Positions 1 through 7,787 of a stretch of 11,480 nt of DNA are shown here, one piece after another. Position numbers and translations under genes: made by a program. The stretch is from the NCBI GenBank assembly GCA_003135495.1, contig PLBX01000143.1:1-11480 (forward strand), given 5' to 3'. Each line of letters starts with the position of its first letter. Within the stretch, counting starts at the first letter, position 1. Source of the DNA: Acidobacteriaceae bacterium (GTDB lineage Bacteria; Acidobacteriota; Terriglobia; Terriglobales; Acidobacteriaceae). Under the pieces are notes generated by a model, which saw nothing but the letters and a program-made list of their open reading frames with translations, was not told the DNA's origin and did no database searches.

Positions 1-1397
1 GCAGCCACCGTCTTCTTGTATTCGCGCGCCTTGGCAATGGCTTCTGCTTCGTTAACCGTCAGCAATTTGCGATCGCGCATCACAACACGGCCGCCGATCA
101 TCACCGTTTGCACATCGCTCCCCTTCAGCGCGTAAGCGATCTGCGCATAAATTTCATACATCGGCACGGCATTTGGTTCGTCGAGGCCAATCAGAATCAG
201 ATCCGCTTTCTTGCCTTTATCGAGTGACCCAATTTCATTTTCCATGTGCAGCGCCCGCGCACCATCGATTGTCGCCATCTCGACCACGGCGAGAGCATTC
301 AGAGCCAGCGGATTCATCTTTGAAATTTTCGCAAGCTTCGCCGCGAGGTCGATCTCTTCCATCAGATCGAGATCGTTGTTGCTGCCTGCCGGGCCATCGG
401 TTCCGAGCCCAACAGCGATGCCTGCGGCCCGCATCTCGGGCACGGGCGCAATTCCGCTCGCGATCATCATGTTGCTCGACGGATTATGCACGCACCCTAC
501 ATTGTGTTGCGCCAAAATCTTGCGATCCGTCTCGTCGACAAAGATGCAGTGTGCAGCGATGACATCGGGGCCAAGCACTCCGATCCGTTCCAGGTATTGC
601 ACCGGCGACGCCCCATTGTTCTTCTCACTGTCTTCCCATTCTTTTTTCATTTCCGCCATGTGAATCAGAATCGGAGCATGGTACTTTCGCGCCAAAGCAG
701 TCGCGTCCTGCAGGGTCTTCTGCGAGCAGGTATAAATCGAATGCGGAGCGGCCGCGGCATGGATCAGCGGATCCCACTGCCATTTCTTCAAGAATGCTTC
801 CGTGTAATTCAGCATGGCGGCTTCAGTTTTATTGTCGGGCGATGGGAAATCAATAAACGTCTCGCCCAGCACACCGCGCATGCCTGCTGCCTTGGTTTCT
901 TCAGCGACCGCGTCTTCGAAGTAATACATGTCTGCGAACGTGGTCACTCCCGAGCGAATCTGCTCGGCCGCTGCCAGCCGCGTTCCCCAGCGCACGAACT
1001 GCTCATTAACATTTTTCGCTTCCGCCGGGAAAATATATTTGTAGAGCCAGTCGCTAAGGGTTACATCGTCGTGCAATCCGCGAAATAAAGTCATCGGTAC
1101 ATGAGTATGCCCGTTGATAAATCCCGGCAGCACCAGCGTGTTCTTTGCATCAATTCGCTCGCGGCTCTCGTAGCGCGCTTCAATATCTTCCCGAGGCCCG
1201 ACGGCCACGATCGTATCGCCCTTCACGACGACTGCTCCGTCATTGAAGATATGCCGCTGGCCGTCCATAGAGACGACAATGCCAGTGATGATCGTATCGG
1301 AATGCTCTTTAGCATTTTGGCCGTAGAAAAGAATCGAGCAGCAAACTTGCAACGCACAAATCACTCGCATCAACCGATCCACACCTTTATTCGTCAT
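1..1397 (-). CDS. Exported-type amidohydrolase, MtaD/SsnA-like (5-methylthioadenosine/S-adenosylhomocysteine deaminase family), C-terminus beyond the window
   Basis: The reverse strand is open from an ATG at 1397 to the left edge (465 codons), so the extreme C-terminus is missing. The protein is a metal-dependent amidohydrolase with a TIM-barrel core. It shows the metal motif GHTH (His97, His99), a substrate-binding APHS (His219), IHMAE (His246, Glu249), AAHC (His283) and GLGTDG (Asp334). This spacing and the wording of the motifs match the MtaD/SsnA/TrzN group, which deaminates adenosine derivatives such as 5-methylthioadenosine or S-adenosylhomocysteine, or hydrolyses ring C-N or C-Cl bonds. 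The first 27 residues (charged start, then RVICALQVCCSILFYGQ) look like a signal peptide, which is unusual for this normally cytoplasmic group. A second possible start is Met10. The purine-rich stretch AGGGGAAGG before the ATG can act as ribosome binding site. It lies 54 bases after the AA_synth gene on the same strand, so co-transcription is possible. Family assignment is strong; substrate and location are inferred. Confidence 0.9.
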   Translation of the reverse strand, partial: MTNKGVDRLMRVICALQVCCSILFYGQNAKEHSDTIITGIVVSMDGQRHIFNDGAVVVKGDTIVAVGPREDIEARYESRERIDAKNTLVLPGFINGHTHVPMTLFRGLHDDVTLSDWLYKYIFPAEAKNVNEQFVRWGTRLAAAEQIRSGVTTFADMYYFEDAVAEETKAAGMRGVLGETFIDFPSPDNKTEAAMLNYTEAFLKKWQWDPLIHAAAAPHSIYTCSQKTLQDATALARKYHAPILIHMAEMKKEWEDSEKNNGASPVQYLERIGVLGPDVIAAHCIFVDETDRKILAQHNVGCVHNPSSNMMIASGIAPVPEMRAAGIAVGLGTDGPAGSNNDLDLMEEIDLAAKLAKISKMNPLALNALAVVEMATIDGARALHMENEIGSLDKGKKADLILIGLDEPNAVPMYEIYAQIAYALKGSDVQTVMIGGRVVMRDRKLLTVNEAEAIAKAREYKKTVA

Positions 1398-1401
1398 GCC
1401 T

Positions 1402-1440
1402 TCCCCTGTGTTCCTCTGTCTCTCCGTGACCTCTGTGGTA
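1402..1440. repeat. Short intergenic repeat-like element built on CTCTGTG/CACAGAG units
   Basis: The spacer between the amidohydrolase and the AA_synth gene contains several near copies of a short word: on the plus strand CCTGTG, CCTCTGTC, CTCCGTGA and CCTCTGTGG. The other strand reads as CACAGAGG-type units. Similar CACAGAGG-rich strings are, from memory, scattered between genes in Acidobacteria and other soil phyla. On the minus strand its end provides the purine-rich stretch just before the amidohydrolase start. Its repeat status in this genome cannot be tested from one copy. Confidence 0.4.
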
Positions 1441-1451
1441 GCCTTTGCCTC

Positions 1452-2036
1452 TCACCGCAGCCCGTCCTCACCCTTAATTTGATCTTTCGACAGCCCGCCG
1501 ACCCGAGCCAAAGGCCGCCCGCTATCCGTCACCGCAATCGCCACCACGATCTCGTTGGCACGTGGAGCGTCGCTGATCCGCACTTCCATGCCATCAAAAT
1601 GGCTGCGAACAAATGCAGCGTCTTTATGCCCGAGTGGAATATCGAGCACTACTCCTAACCCTCCGCGTTTTTTGGATGAAGGAATCAGCGCCGCCCCTTT
1701 GCCCAATACACGCCGCACCGGCGTGCCCAACTTGGGATGTAGGATCGCCGCAGCGTGCTCCAGTTCACCGTTCTCGCCCACCGCAGCGGCCTTCCCGTAA
1801 CTTTCGGCGGAGGGCCCGGCGATTCCAAGAGCCGCGACAGCGCGCTGCGTCAGCAGTTCGCCCAGTTCTTCGCCAATCGCCATCAACTCCGAGAGATCCT
1901 CAACGTACTTTCCCGCATACGGATTCTCAATCACCGCAACCGCCGCCGCGCGCCGCGTCGGCGGATCAACCTTCCTTCCCATCTCCGTCGACGTCTCTTC
2001 GACAAACGTTGCGATCTTCCGGATTTTAGCTTTCAT
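1452..2036 (-). CDS. AA_synth family protein (DUF1185), second copy
   Basis: This 194-residue protein belongs to the Pfam AA_synth family (formerly DUF1185), annotated as amino acid synthesis family protein although no reaction is established. Recognisable family segments are IRKIATFVEET at the start, VIENPYAGKYVEDL (about 36-49), ESYGKAAAVG, GELEHAAA (about 90-97), SSKKRGG, FVRSHFDGMEV and DAPRANEI. It has no signal peptide or membrane segment and is probably cytoplasmic. The ATG overlaps the TGA of the preceding paralogue as ATGA (4 bases), so translation is likely coupled. This copy looks like the more canonical of the two. It ends in the same six residues, GEDGLR, as its neighbour. As the last gene of the overlapping block it probably works on an intermediate of the molybdenum hydroxylase/reductase pathway; that is inference from position. 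Confidence 0.88.
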   Translation of the reverse strand: MKAKIRKIATFVEETSTEMGRKVDPPTRRAAAVAVIENPYAGKYVEDLSELMAIGEELGELLTQRAVAALGIAGPSAESYGKAAAVGENGELEHAAAILHPKLGTPVRRVLGKGAALIPSSKKRGGLGVVLDIPLGHKDAAFVRSHFDGMEVRISDAPRANEIVVAIAVTDSGRPLARVGGLSKDQIKGEDGLR

Positions 2037-2617
2037 CGCAGCCCGTCCTCTCCCTTAACCTCCGACGCCTTCAATCCGCCGACGCGCGCGTGAACTCGCG
2101 CGCCCGTTGTCATAACGAGTGCCAGCAAAATCTCATCGGCACGCGGAGCATCCGTGATTCCAATTTCCATCGCGTCGAAGTGGCTGCGGACGTACGAAGC
2201 GTTGATATGAGTAATCGGAATATCGAGCCGCGTGCCGGGCCCGCCAACTTTTTTTGTAGACGCCACGATCGCCTTCGCGCCTCCCAGTACCTCGCGCATC
2301 GCATAGCCGCCCGGAACATGCCAGAGCGCGCCGTGTTCCAGTTCTCCGCTCGCGCCAACGATCGCCCCTTTTCCGTAACCTTCAACCGCTTTGGGATTGC
2401 CACCCAGCGCTGCGACCAGCGACTTTGCCATTTCTAATCCGAGCGGCTTCAAGTCGTCCATGAAGTCTTCAATCTTTTCGACATAGCGACCAGCGTAGGG
2501 ATTCCGGATTACAACCAGCGCCGCCGCCCGTCGTTGCGGCGAAGGCGACACTGGCCCGCCTTCATGAAATATCTCTTCAACCAAAATAACTCGCTTGCGA
2601 ATCTGAACCTCAGGCAT
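2033..2617 (-). CDS. AA_synth family protein (DUF1185), first copy
   Basis: This is a 194-residue paralogue of the following gene: the two have identical length and roughly half their residues agree. Family motifs are QIRKRVILVEEIFHEGG near the start, VIRNPYAGRYVE, EGYGKGAIVG, GELEHGA, STKKVGGPG, YVRSHFDAMEI and DAPRADEI. The frame is open 25 codons further upstream, but the ATG at 2617 is preferred. It has GGAG eight bases upstream, gives a protein beginning like its paralogue, and overlaps the UPF0280 stop by only eight bases. The region after GELEHG (WHVPGGYAMREV) departs from the usual HPKLG-type sequence kept in the second copy, so the two may have divided roles or form a mixed complex. 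Biochemical function is unknown. Its place in a hydroxylase/reductase operon suggests a role in N-heterocycle breakdown (inference). Confidence 0.88.
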   Translation of the reverse strand: MPEVQIRKRVILVEEIFHEGGPVSPSPQRRAAALVVIRNPYAGRYVEKIEDFMDDLKPLGLEMAKSLVAALGGNPKAVEGYGKGAIVGASGELEHGALWHVPGGYAMREVLGGAKAIVASTKKVGGPGTRLDIPITHINASYVRSHFDAMEIGITDAPRADEILLALVMTTGARVHARVGGLKASEVKGEDGLR

Positions 2618-3509
2618 GAGCCGGACTCCAAATAAGACGTGAAACGTTTTCTGATGGCGCGCGTTTTTCCGAATCAAGAATACGCGTCGCACCCTGCAGA
2701 TTGAGAGCGGCGGCGCGAATCAGGCCAGAAGCTTTGAGCCTCTCAGCGACATCGAGTCCGCGCTCCAGCGCAATGCCAATTTCGCGCTGGCTGAGTTCAG
2801 GCACCGACTGAGTGACCATACGCTCGCCCAGATCGCTATCGGGAGCAAGGTCGCACGCCCGAACGCGGCCGATGCCATGGTGTTCGGGCAAGTCCACTGC
2901 ATTGGCTATGACGGTTGCCGCAGCATCAGCCATTGCGGCCGTCTCGGCAAGCACTGTAACCGCATCCGCAATGCCGAGCGAAAAACTTCGTCCGCGCCAG
3001 CCGCTCGTCGCGATGCCGCGAATCAGATCGCCATATCGAATTGTAGTTGTGCCGAAGAGCGAAGCTCGATCCGGACGTTCAACCATTCCCACGACAAAGG
3101 TTTCTTCATTCGCAAGATGCAGGGCGATATCGCCACCATCGTTCACATAAGCCTTGGAGAGCCTGGCGTTGGAAGTCATGGCCGCCAGAATTTCCTCCGC
3201 CACCGCACCCGCCACCGATGCCATTGGGGTAATGAAAATGTGCGCTGCGTAAGGCTTTACGGCCTCAGCCATCCGTCTGGCAATGGGGCCCGTGGGAAGC
3301 GGACCGTTTTGTCGCGCGGGCGATCGTAGAAAAATAAGTTCAGCGCACAACTCATCCAGCACTTGGACGAAGCGGGATGACGCCGCATTGTAAGCAGCAT
3401 TAATTTCTCTGGCTTCTCCGAAAGCTTCCACGATGAGGTCGATAGGACCGTCATGCATGTGCAGACGACAGCCGTCGGGAAGCATTCTAATTTGAGCGCG
3501 AGTGCTCAC
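2610..3509 (-). CDS. UPF0280 family protein (ApbE-like fold family)
   Basis: The 299-residue protein shows the UPF0280 opening MLPDGCRLHMHDGPIDLIVEA, followed by a helical segment with a conserved ELIFLRS-like stretch. Then come MASVAGAVAEEIL (about 105-117), AYVNDGGDIALHL (about 128-140) and GIATSGWRGRSFSLGIADAVTVLA (about 174-197). UPF0280 members are, from memory, placed structurally with ApbE-like proteins, the flavin-transferase/FAD-binding fold, but no activity is proven. The VNDGGDIALHL segment resembles the conserved NxGG region of ApbE, which fits a flavin- or metal-linked role. An in-frame GTG lies 24 bases upstream at 3533. The GTG at 3509 is preferred because GGAG sits eight bases before it and it overlaps the reductase stop as GTGA (4 bases). 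It is predicted cytoplasmic, with no signal peptide. Its tight placement right after the reductase suggests it serves that enzyme, for example in cofactor loading, or acts on its product (inference). Confidence 0.85.
   Translation of the reverse strand: MSTRAQIRMLPDGCRLHMHDGPIDLIVEAFGEAREINAAYNAASSRFVQVLDELCAELIFLRSPARQNGPLPTGPIARRMAEAVKPYAAHIFITPMASVAGAVAEEILAAMTSNARLSKAYVNDGGDIALHLANEETFVVGMVERPDRASLFGTTTIRYGDLIRGIATSGWRGRSFSLGIADAVTVLAETAAMADAAATVIANAVDLPEHHGIGRVRACDLAPDSDLGERMVTQSVPELSQREIGIALERGLDVAERLKASGLIRAAALNLQGATRILDSEKRAPSENVSRLIWSPAHA
2626..2629 (-). promoter_or_regulatory. Shine-Dalgarno GGAG deciding the start of the first AA_synth gene
   Basis: GGAG on the minus strand lies eight bases before the ATG at 2617, inside the end of the UPF0280 gene. 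It supports this start over the in-frame ATG at 2692, which would give an N-terminal extension not matching the family. Confidence 0.65.
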
Positions 3510-4960
3510 TTTATTTTCTCCGCTAGCGGCCACGGATTATCGGGCCGGGCTCCGAGCCGCCGTCGAGTGTCCGCGTCGCGCTGGATGGAGCCGAGAGGCC
3601 GTACGTGATCCATATATCCTCCCAGCGTGGCGTAGTCTGACAATTTCAACGTGAACTCAATTGGCGCCACCAGCGCGGGAGTTGGGACGTATCCGAAAGC
3701 ATCTTCCGGCATGCGGCTCACGTCAGCCATGATCGTAATTCCGCCGCCGGGCCAAACATAAACCGGAGCGCCTCCGCAAGTAACGCGAGTGAGCGCGTCG
3801 CGCACGGAATGCGTTAGCTTCACCGGATTCTCGGTGACGCCAGCGCGCAACGATCCTCCCGCGCCGCCCATGAACAATACCGTGCAGAGCGCAGGTTCGC
3901 AGTTTTCGCGAATGCGCGCCACCGACTCGCGCAACACTTCCGGCAGTTGTTTTTCTTTTGGATGGAGGTCATCGTCTAATTCAAAATATGCAAAGTGCTC
4001 ACCGGTGGTACTCACCATCAGCAACCGCATGCCGGGCCGAGCCACCTCACGATCAAATGGGGCAAGGATTGAAAGCGGATCATCAATGTTGGTGCCGCCC
4101 CACGAAGTGCCCGGCTCTGCGACTCGAAAATATCGTCCCGGCGTTGATCGCCGCCCCTTAAGCTTGATGCCGGTTTCTGGAACGCCGAGCAATTTTCCGG
4201 CTTGGTGTTCTGACAAAACACCGGTGATGTGATCGTCCACCACCACCACGTCGTCTACTTTTCCAAACCACTGCTTGGCGAACATGCCGATGGTGGCCGA
4301 ACCGCAGCCCACGCGCATGCGTTCTTCCTGCACTCCGTCGACAATGGGAGCCTTATCGGCTTGGACGACCACCGTCGCTCCGTCGTCAATCTTCAACTCG
4401 ACTGCTTTCCGATTGCACAAGTTCAACAAGGCATCGCACGTGGCAGTCCCTTCATGTCGAGTGCCGCCGGTGAGGTGCCGCACGCCGCCAAGCGAGAGCA
4501 TCTGCGATCCGTATTCGTTGGTTGTGACGTGTCCCACGGCCTCGCCCTGCGATCGCACTATGCTGCATTCCGCGCCCAGATGGCGATCGGTGTCGATCTT
4601 TAATTTCACGCCGCAGTAACTGAAAATTCCCTCGGTCACTACCGTGACCATATCCACGCCCGCGACTTCGGACGAAATAATAAATGGGGCAGGCTTGTAA
4701 TCGGGATAAGTAGTACCGGCCCCGATGGCGGTCACAAATGTTTCTTCGCCGCTTACAAGGGCGCCACTCCACTTGCGCGATTTTTCAAGAAAGGGAACTA
4801 CTGTCTCGCCCCGCGATACGGCTCCCTCCAGAACAACGTGCGGGTCAAGCCGCACCAGTTGGCCATCGGCGTTGCCGTAGCGATCGCACGAACCTGTTCT
4901 TCCGGGCTTGATGTAACACAACACCGGACAGGCATCGCAGCGAATTGCGTCGTCAGCCAC
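3506..4960 (-). CDS. hnr: 6-hydroxynicotinate reductase homologue (iron-sulfur enoate-type ring reductase)
   Basis: The 484-residue protein resembles 6-hydroxynicotinate reductase. In Eubacterium barkeri nicotinate fermentation that enzyme uses reduced ferredoxin to turn 6-hydroxynicotinate into 6-oxo-1,4,5,6-tetrahydronicotinate. The N-terminus IRCDACPVLCYIKPGRTGSCDRY holds Cys8, Cys11, Cys15 and Cys25, a likely iron-sulfur cluster site. Next come GAGTTYPDYKPAPFIISSEVAGVDMVTVVTEG-type and GVKLKIDTDRHLGAE segments (about residues 80-130), TGGTRHEGTATCD (about 165-177), MRVGCGSATIGMF (about 218-230) and WPGGGITIMADV (about 410-421). It is cytoplasmic. The start is GTG with GGAG six bases upstream, and it overlaps the molybdenum hydroxylase stop by eight bases. 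The neighbouring hydroxylase could supply the hydroxylated ring. The family match is strong, but similar proteins in soil bacteria are annotated by homology only, so the substrate may be another pyridine or N-heterocycle. Confidence 0.82.
   Translation of the reverse strand: MADDAIRCDACPVLCYIKPGRTGSCDRYGNADGQLVRLDPHVVLEGAVSRGETVVPFLEKSRKWSGALVSGEETFVTAIGAGTTYPDYKPAPFIISSEVAGVDMVTVVTEGIFSYCGVKLKIDTDRHLGAECSIVRSQGEAVGHVTTNEYGSQMLSLGGVRHLTGGTRHEGTATCDALLNLCNRKAVELKIDDGATVVVQADKAPIVDGVQEERMRVGCGSATIGMFAKQWFGKVDDVVVVDDHITGVLSEHQAGKLLGVPETGIKLKGRRSTPGRYFRVAEPGTSWGGTNIDDPLSILAPFDREVARPGMRLLMVSTTGEHFAYFELDDDLHPKEKQLPEVLRESVARIRENCEPALCTVLFMGGAGGSLRAGVTENPVKLTHSVRDALTRVTCGGAPVYVWPGGGITIMADVSRMPEDAFGYVPTPALVAPIEFTLKLSDYATLGGYMDHVRPLGSIQRDADTRRRLGARPDNPWPLAEKIK
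3518..3521 (-). promoter_or_regulatory. Shine-Dalgarno GGAG deciding the GTG start of the UPF0280 gene
   Basis: GGAG on the minus strand is followed by eight bases (AAAATAAA) and then GTG at 3509, which itself overlaps the TGA of the reductase gene. This arrangement favours 3509 over the upstream in-frame GTG at 3533. Confidence 0.65.
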
Positions 4961-7787
4961 GCGAGACTCCGGTTGTATTCTGATTTGTCGCCGCTTGAAT
5001 CGCGGCCAGCACGCGATCAGGAGTTGCTGGAATTTTTCTTAGCCGGACTCCGATGGCGTCATGCAGCGCATTCAGAATCGCCGGGGCTGTCGGAATCACC
5101 GCCTGTTCGCCAATCCCTTTCGCTCCAAACGGGCCGACCGGCGAGGGATCTTCGATCAGTATCGATTCAACTGGAGGAATATCTCCCGCCGACGGAATTA
5201 AATAATCGTGCAGGTTCTCGCCTTTGCCGGGGAAGAATTCCTCCATTAAAGCCATGCCTAAACCTTGGGCCACGCCGCCTTCGATCTGTCCCTCGATCAG
5301 CGTCGGATTGATGGCGCGGCCTACATCATGAGCCGCCGTCACACGCAATACGCGCACCGTGCCAAGTTCAATATCGACTTCAATCTCCGCCATGTGTGCC
5401 CCGAATCCGTAGACGCAATAGGGAGAACCCTGCCCGTTTTCATCGAGCGGACTGGTTGGCGGATCGAATGTTGCCTCGCTGGTGATCACATATCCACGCT
5501 CATCAAGCGGCAAATCCTTGAGCATCAGCGCGTGTGATTCAGCGCCATCGCGAACAGTGATGCCCGCATCATCCCACACAAGACTCGCGCACTCGCATGC
5601 TCCCGCAAGTTTTAAAATCCCGCCACGCAATTTTTCGCCTGCCATCTGCGCTGCCCTGCCGGTCACGAGTGTCTGGCGAGACGCGGAAGTTTTGCCGCAA
5701 TCCGGCGTGATTGCCGTATCTCCTGAAACTAAATCGAAGCGCTCAATGGGAGCGCCCAGTGCGTCAGCGCAGATCTGCGTCACAATCGTGTTCGATCCTT
5801 GTCCAATATCCACCGCTCCTTGATGTAGCGCGATTCGGCCATCGCGCTTCAATCCAATTCGCATCGTTGAAGGATTGGGCAGGGAAGTATTCCCGCATCC
5901 ATACCACATCCCGGCAACGCCGACGCCGCGTCGCAGCGCACCACTCGGGAGCCGATTGAATTTCGCCGCTTCGCTACGCGCCGACTTCCATCTCGGGCGC
6001 AATGCTTCGAAGCAGGCGCGAATGCCAACGCCAGCGCCCAGAACCTGGCCCGTAACGGTCGGAGTCGTTCCGTCAAGCGCATTCAGAATACGGAACTCCA
6101 GGCGATCCATCCCGACGCGATCGGCCAGTTCGTCATAAAGTTGTTCTTGCGCAATGGCGGCCTGCGGAACTCCGAACCCGCGAAACGCCCCGGCTGGCAC
6201 CAAGTTTGTGTGCACCGCGCGCGTTAAAGCTCGGTAATGCGGAACATAATAAGGACCAGAAGCATGAACCGGCACACGCGCCGAGACCGTCGGTCCCCAG
6301 GAGGAATACGCGCCGGTGTTAAAGTCGGCGGCGAAATCGAGCGCGACCAGTTTGCCATCCTTATTGCAGCCGCCGCGAAGGCGCATGCGCGCAGGATGCC
6401 TTTTTGTCGTCGAGACAATCGACTCCGTCCTCGAATAGACCATGCGCACCGGCTTGCGTAGGTGCCATGCAGCGATGGCGAGAAACGGCTGCATTGAAAG
6501 ATCGAGCTTCGAACCAAATCCCCCACCCACTGCGGTCGGGATAATGCGAACTCGTTCGGGCGCGATGCCCAGAATCGCGGCGATATCGCTGCGATCCATG
6601 TAAGGAGATTGCGTGCAGGCTTGAATTTCGATCTGATCGCCGACGCGGCGCGCGAATCCCGCCTCGGGTTCAATGTATGCGTGCTCGACAAACCCAGTTT
6701 CGTATTCGGCTTCGGCGATTACATCAGCCGAGGCCATCGCGAGATCAACGTCGCCACGCACCACTCGTCCGCGCACCAGAACATTCTCTGGACGATGGTC
6801 GTGGATGAGCTCCGCGCCCTCCGCAAGCGCCGTATCAATATCGCGGATTGCCGGCAGTTCTTCCCATCTCACGGGGAAGTCCGCCACGTTCAGCGACTCG
6901 ACGACCGCCGCATCGCCAACGATGGCCGCCACGGCTTCGCCGCGATAACGCGCTTCAGTCTCAGCAAATACGGGTTGATCCGCGAACTTGGCGATGACGC
7001 CGTAGCAATTTATTCCCGGCACATCGTTTGCAGTAAACACGGCTTCAATGCCGGGGTTATCGCGAAAAAATGCTTTGAAATCCTCAAAATGAAATCGCGC
7101 CCTATCATAAGGTGAACGAATCGCTCTTACCGCCAGCGCTCCTGCAGGAGTTTCGTCGGCACCAAAGACTTCACTTCCATCTATTTTTCTTTTTCCATCC
7201 AACCGGGCGAGTCTGTTTCCAACCGCGGCTCCAGCGTTCGGCGAGACGAACCACTCGTGAGCGCAATTCGTCGAAGCATCGAGAATTGCGGTGATGATTT
7301 TGCGATATCCGGTGCACCGGCAAAGGACGCCGCCGATTGCATCCATCACGTCGCTTTCGTTGGGCGAGGAATTCTGTTCCAGCAGCGCAGTTGCCGCTAC
7401 CAACATTCCCGGCGTGCAGGCTCCGCATTGCGCGGCCCCGTGCGAGAGAAATGACTCCTGTAACCTGCGTCCCAGGAAGTCGCCTGAAGGTGACGTTCGC
7501 TCCGCTAATCCCTCTACCGTCGTCACGTCGCAGCCTTCCACCTGTCCGGCGGCGACGAGGCAAGCACACACCGGATCGCCGTTCAACAATACCGTGCAAG
7601 CTCCGCAATCTCCCGCGTCGCAACCCACCTTCGTTCCCGTAAGCCCTAGGTCATCACGCAATACACGGGAAAGGCGCTGCCACGGCAGGCTGCCAACAGT
7701 AACCGGCCGCCCATTCACGCGGAATGCGATGGGATCGATAATCGATTCCTTCGGCGCGTTTTGTGTCATTTGTTGAGTCCGATCCAT
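4953..7787 (-). CDS. Molybdenum hydroxylase large subunit: [2Fe-2S] domain fused to molybdopterin-binding domain (xanthine dehydrogenase family)
   Basis: This 944-residue protein fuses two subunits that are often separate. Residues about 15-170 form the double [2Fe-2S] unit: a plant-type cluster (Cys56, Cys61, Cys64, Cys76) and an alpha-helical cluster (Cys121, Cys124, Cys156, Cys158 in CGACTPG and CRCTGY). From about residue 185 a xanthine dehydrogenase a/b hammerhead leads into the molybdopterin domain. That domain has GGGFGSK (about 421-427), GAFRGFG (about 533-539), GQGSNT (about 662-667) and GAKGIGE, whose Glu894 is the expected catalytic base. The enzyme family hydroxylates aromatic N-heterocycles or aldehydes with water-derived oxygen. 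The ATG at 7787 is preferred over the one at 7805 because GGAGAAGAG precedes it and its A is shared with the TGA of the FAD gene (TGATG, one-base overlap). The next gene, a ring reductase, suggests a nicotinate-like substrate; specificity cannot be read from sequence alone. No XdhC-type maturation gene is in the window. Confidence 0.92.
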   Translation of the reverse strand: MDRTQQMTQNAPKESIIDPIAFRVNGRPVTVGSLPWQRLSRVLRDDLGLTGTKVGCDAGDCGACTVLLNGDPVCACLVAAGQVEGCDVTTVEGLAERTSPSGDFLGRRLQESFLSHGAAQCGACTPGMLVAATALLEQNSSPNESDVMDAIGGVLCRCTGYRKIITAILDASTNCAHEWFVSPNAGAAVGNRLARLDGKRKIDGSEVFGADETPAGALAVRAIRSPYDRARFHFEDFKAFFRDNPGIEAVFTANDVPGINCYGVIAKFADQPVFAETEARYRGEAVAAIVGDAAVVESLNVADFPVRWEELPAIRDIDTALAEGAELIHDHRPENVLVRGRVVRGDVDLAMASADVIAEAEYETGFVEHAYIEPEAGFARRVGDQIEIQACTQSPYMDRSDIAAILGIAPERVRIIPTAVGGGFGSKLDLSMQPFLAIAAWHLRKPVRMVYSRTESIVSTTKRHPARMRLRGGCNKDGKLVALDFAADFNTGAYSSWGPTVSARVPVHASGPYYVPHYRALTRAVHTNLVPAGAFRGFGVPQAAIAQEQLYDELADRVGMDRLEFRILNALDGTTPTVTGQVLGAGVGIRACFEALRPRWKSARSEAAKFNRLPSGALRRGVGVAGMWYGCGNTSLPNPSTMRIGLKRDGRIALHQGAVDIGQGSNTIVTQICADALGAPIERFDLVSGDTAITPDCGKTSASRQTLVTGRAAQMAGEKLRGGILKLAGACECASLVWDDAGITVRDGAESHALMLKDLPLDERGYVITSEATFDPPTSPLDENGQGSPYCVYGFGAHMAEIEVDIELGTVRVLRVTAAHDVGRAINPTLIEGQIEGGVAQGLGMALMEEFFPGKGENLHDYLIPSAGDIPPVESILIEDPSPVGPFGAKGIGEQAVIPTAPAILNALHDAIGVRLRKIPATPDRVLAAIQAATNQNTTGVSRG

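Noticed and set aside
486-1088. A 200-codon plus-strand open frame
   Set aside because: It lies opposite the amidohydrolase, whose catalytic motifs are intact on the minus strand; the plus-strand translation has no recognisable family features.
1-1397. Idea that the amidohydrolase is the enamidase of nicotinate fermentation
   Set aside because: The motifs GHTH, APHS, HMAE, AAHC and GTDG follow the MtaD/SsnA/TrzN pattern, not the dihydroorotase/D-aminoacylase-like pattern expected of enamidase.
2618-2692. N-terminal extension of the first AA_synth protein from the ATG at 2692
   Set aside because: The extension is absent in the paralogue, overlaps the UPF0280 gene by 83 bases, and the ATG at 2617 has a proper ribosome site.
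4838-5311. A 157-codon plus-strand open frame
   Set aside because: It is antisense to the end of the molybdenum hydroxylase gene and the start of the reductase gene; it is a shadow of GC-biased coding sequence.
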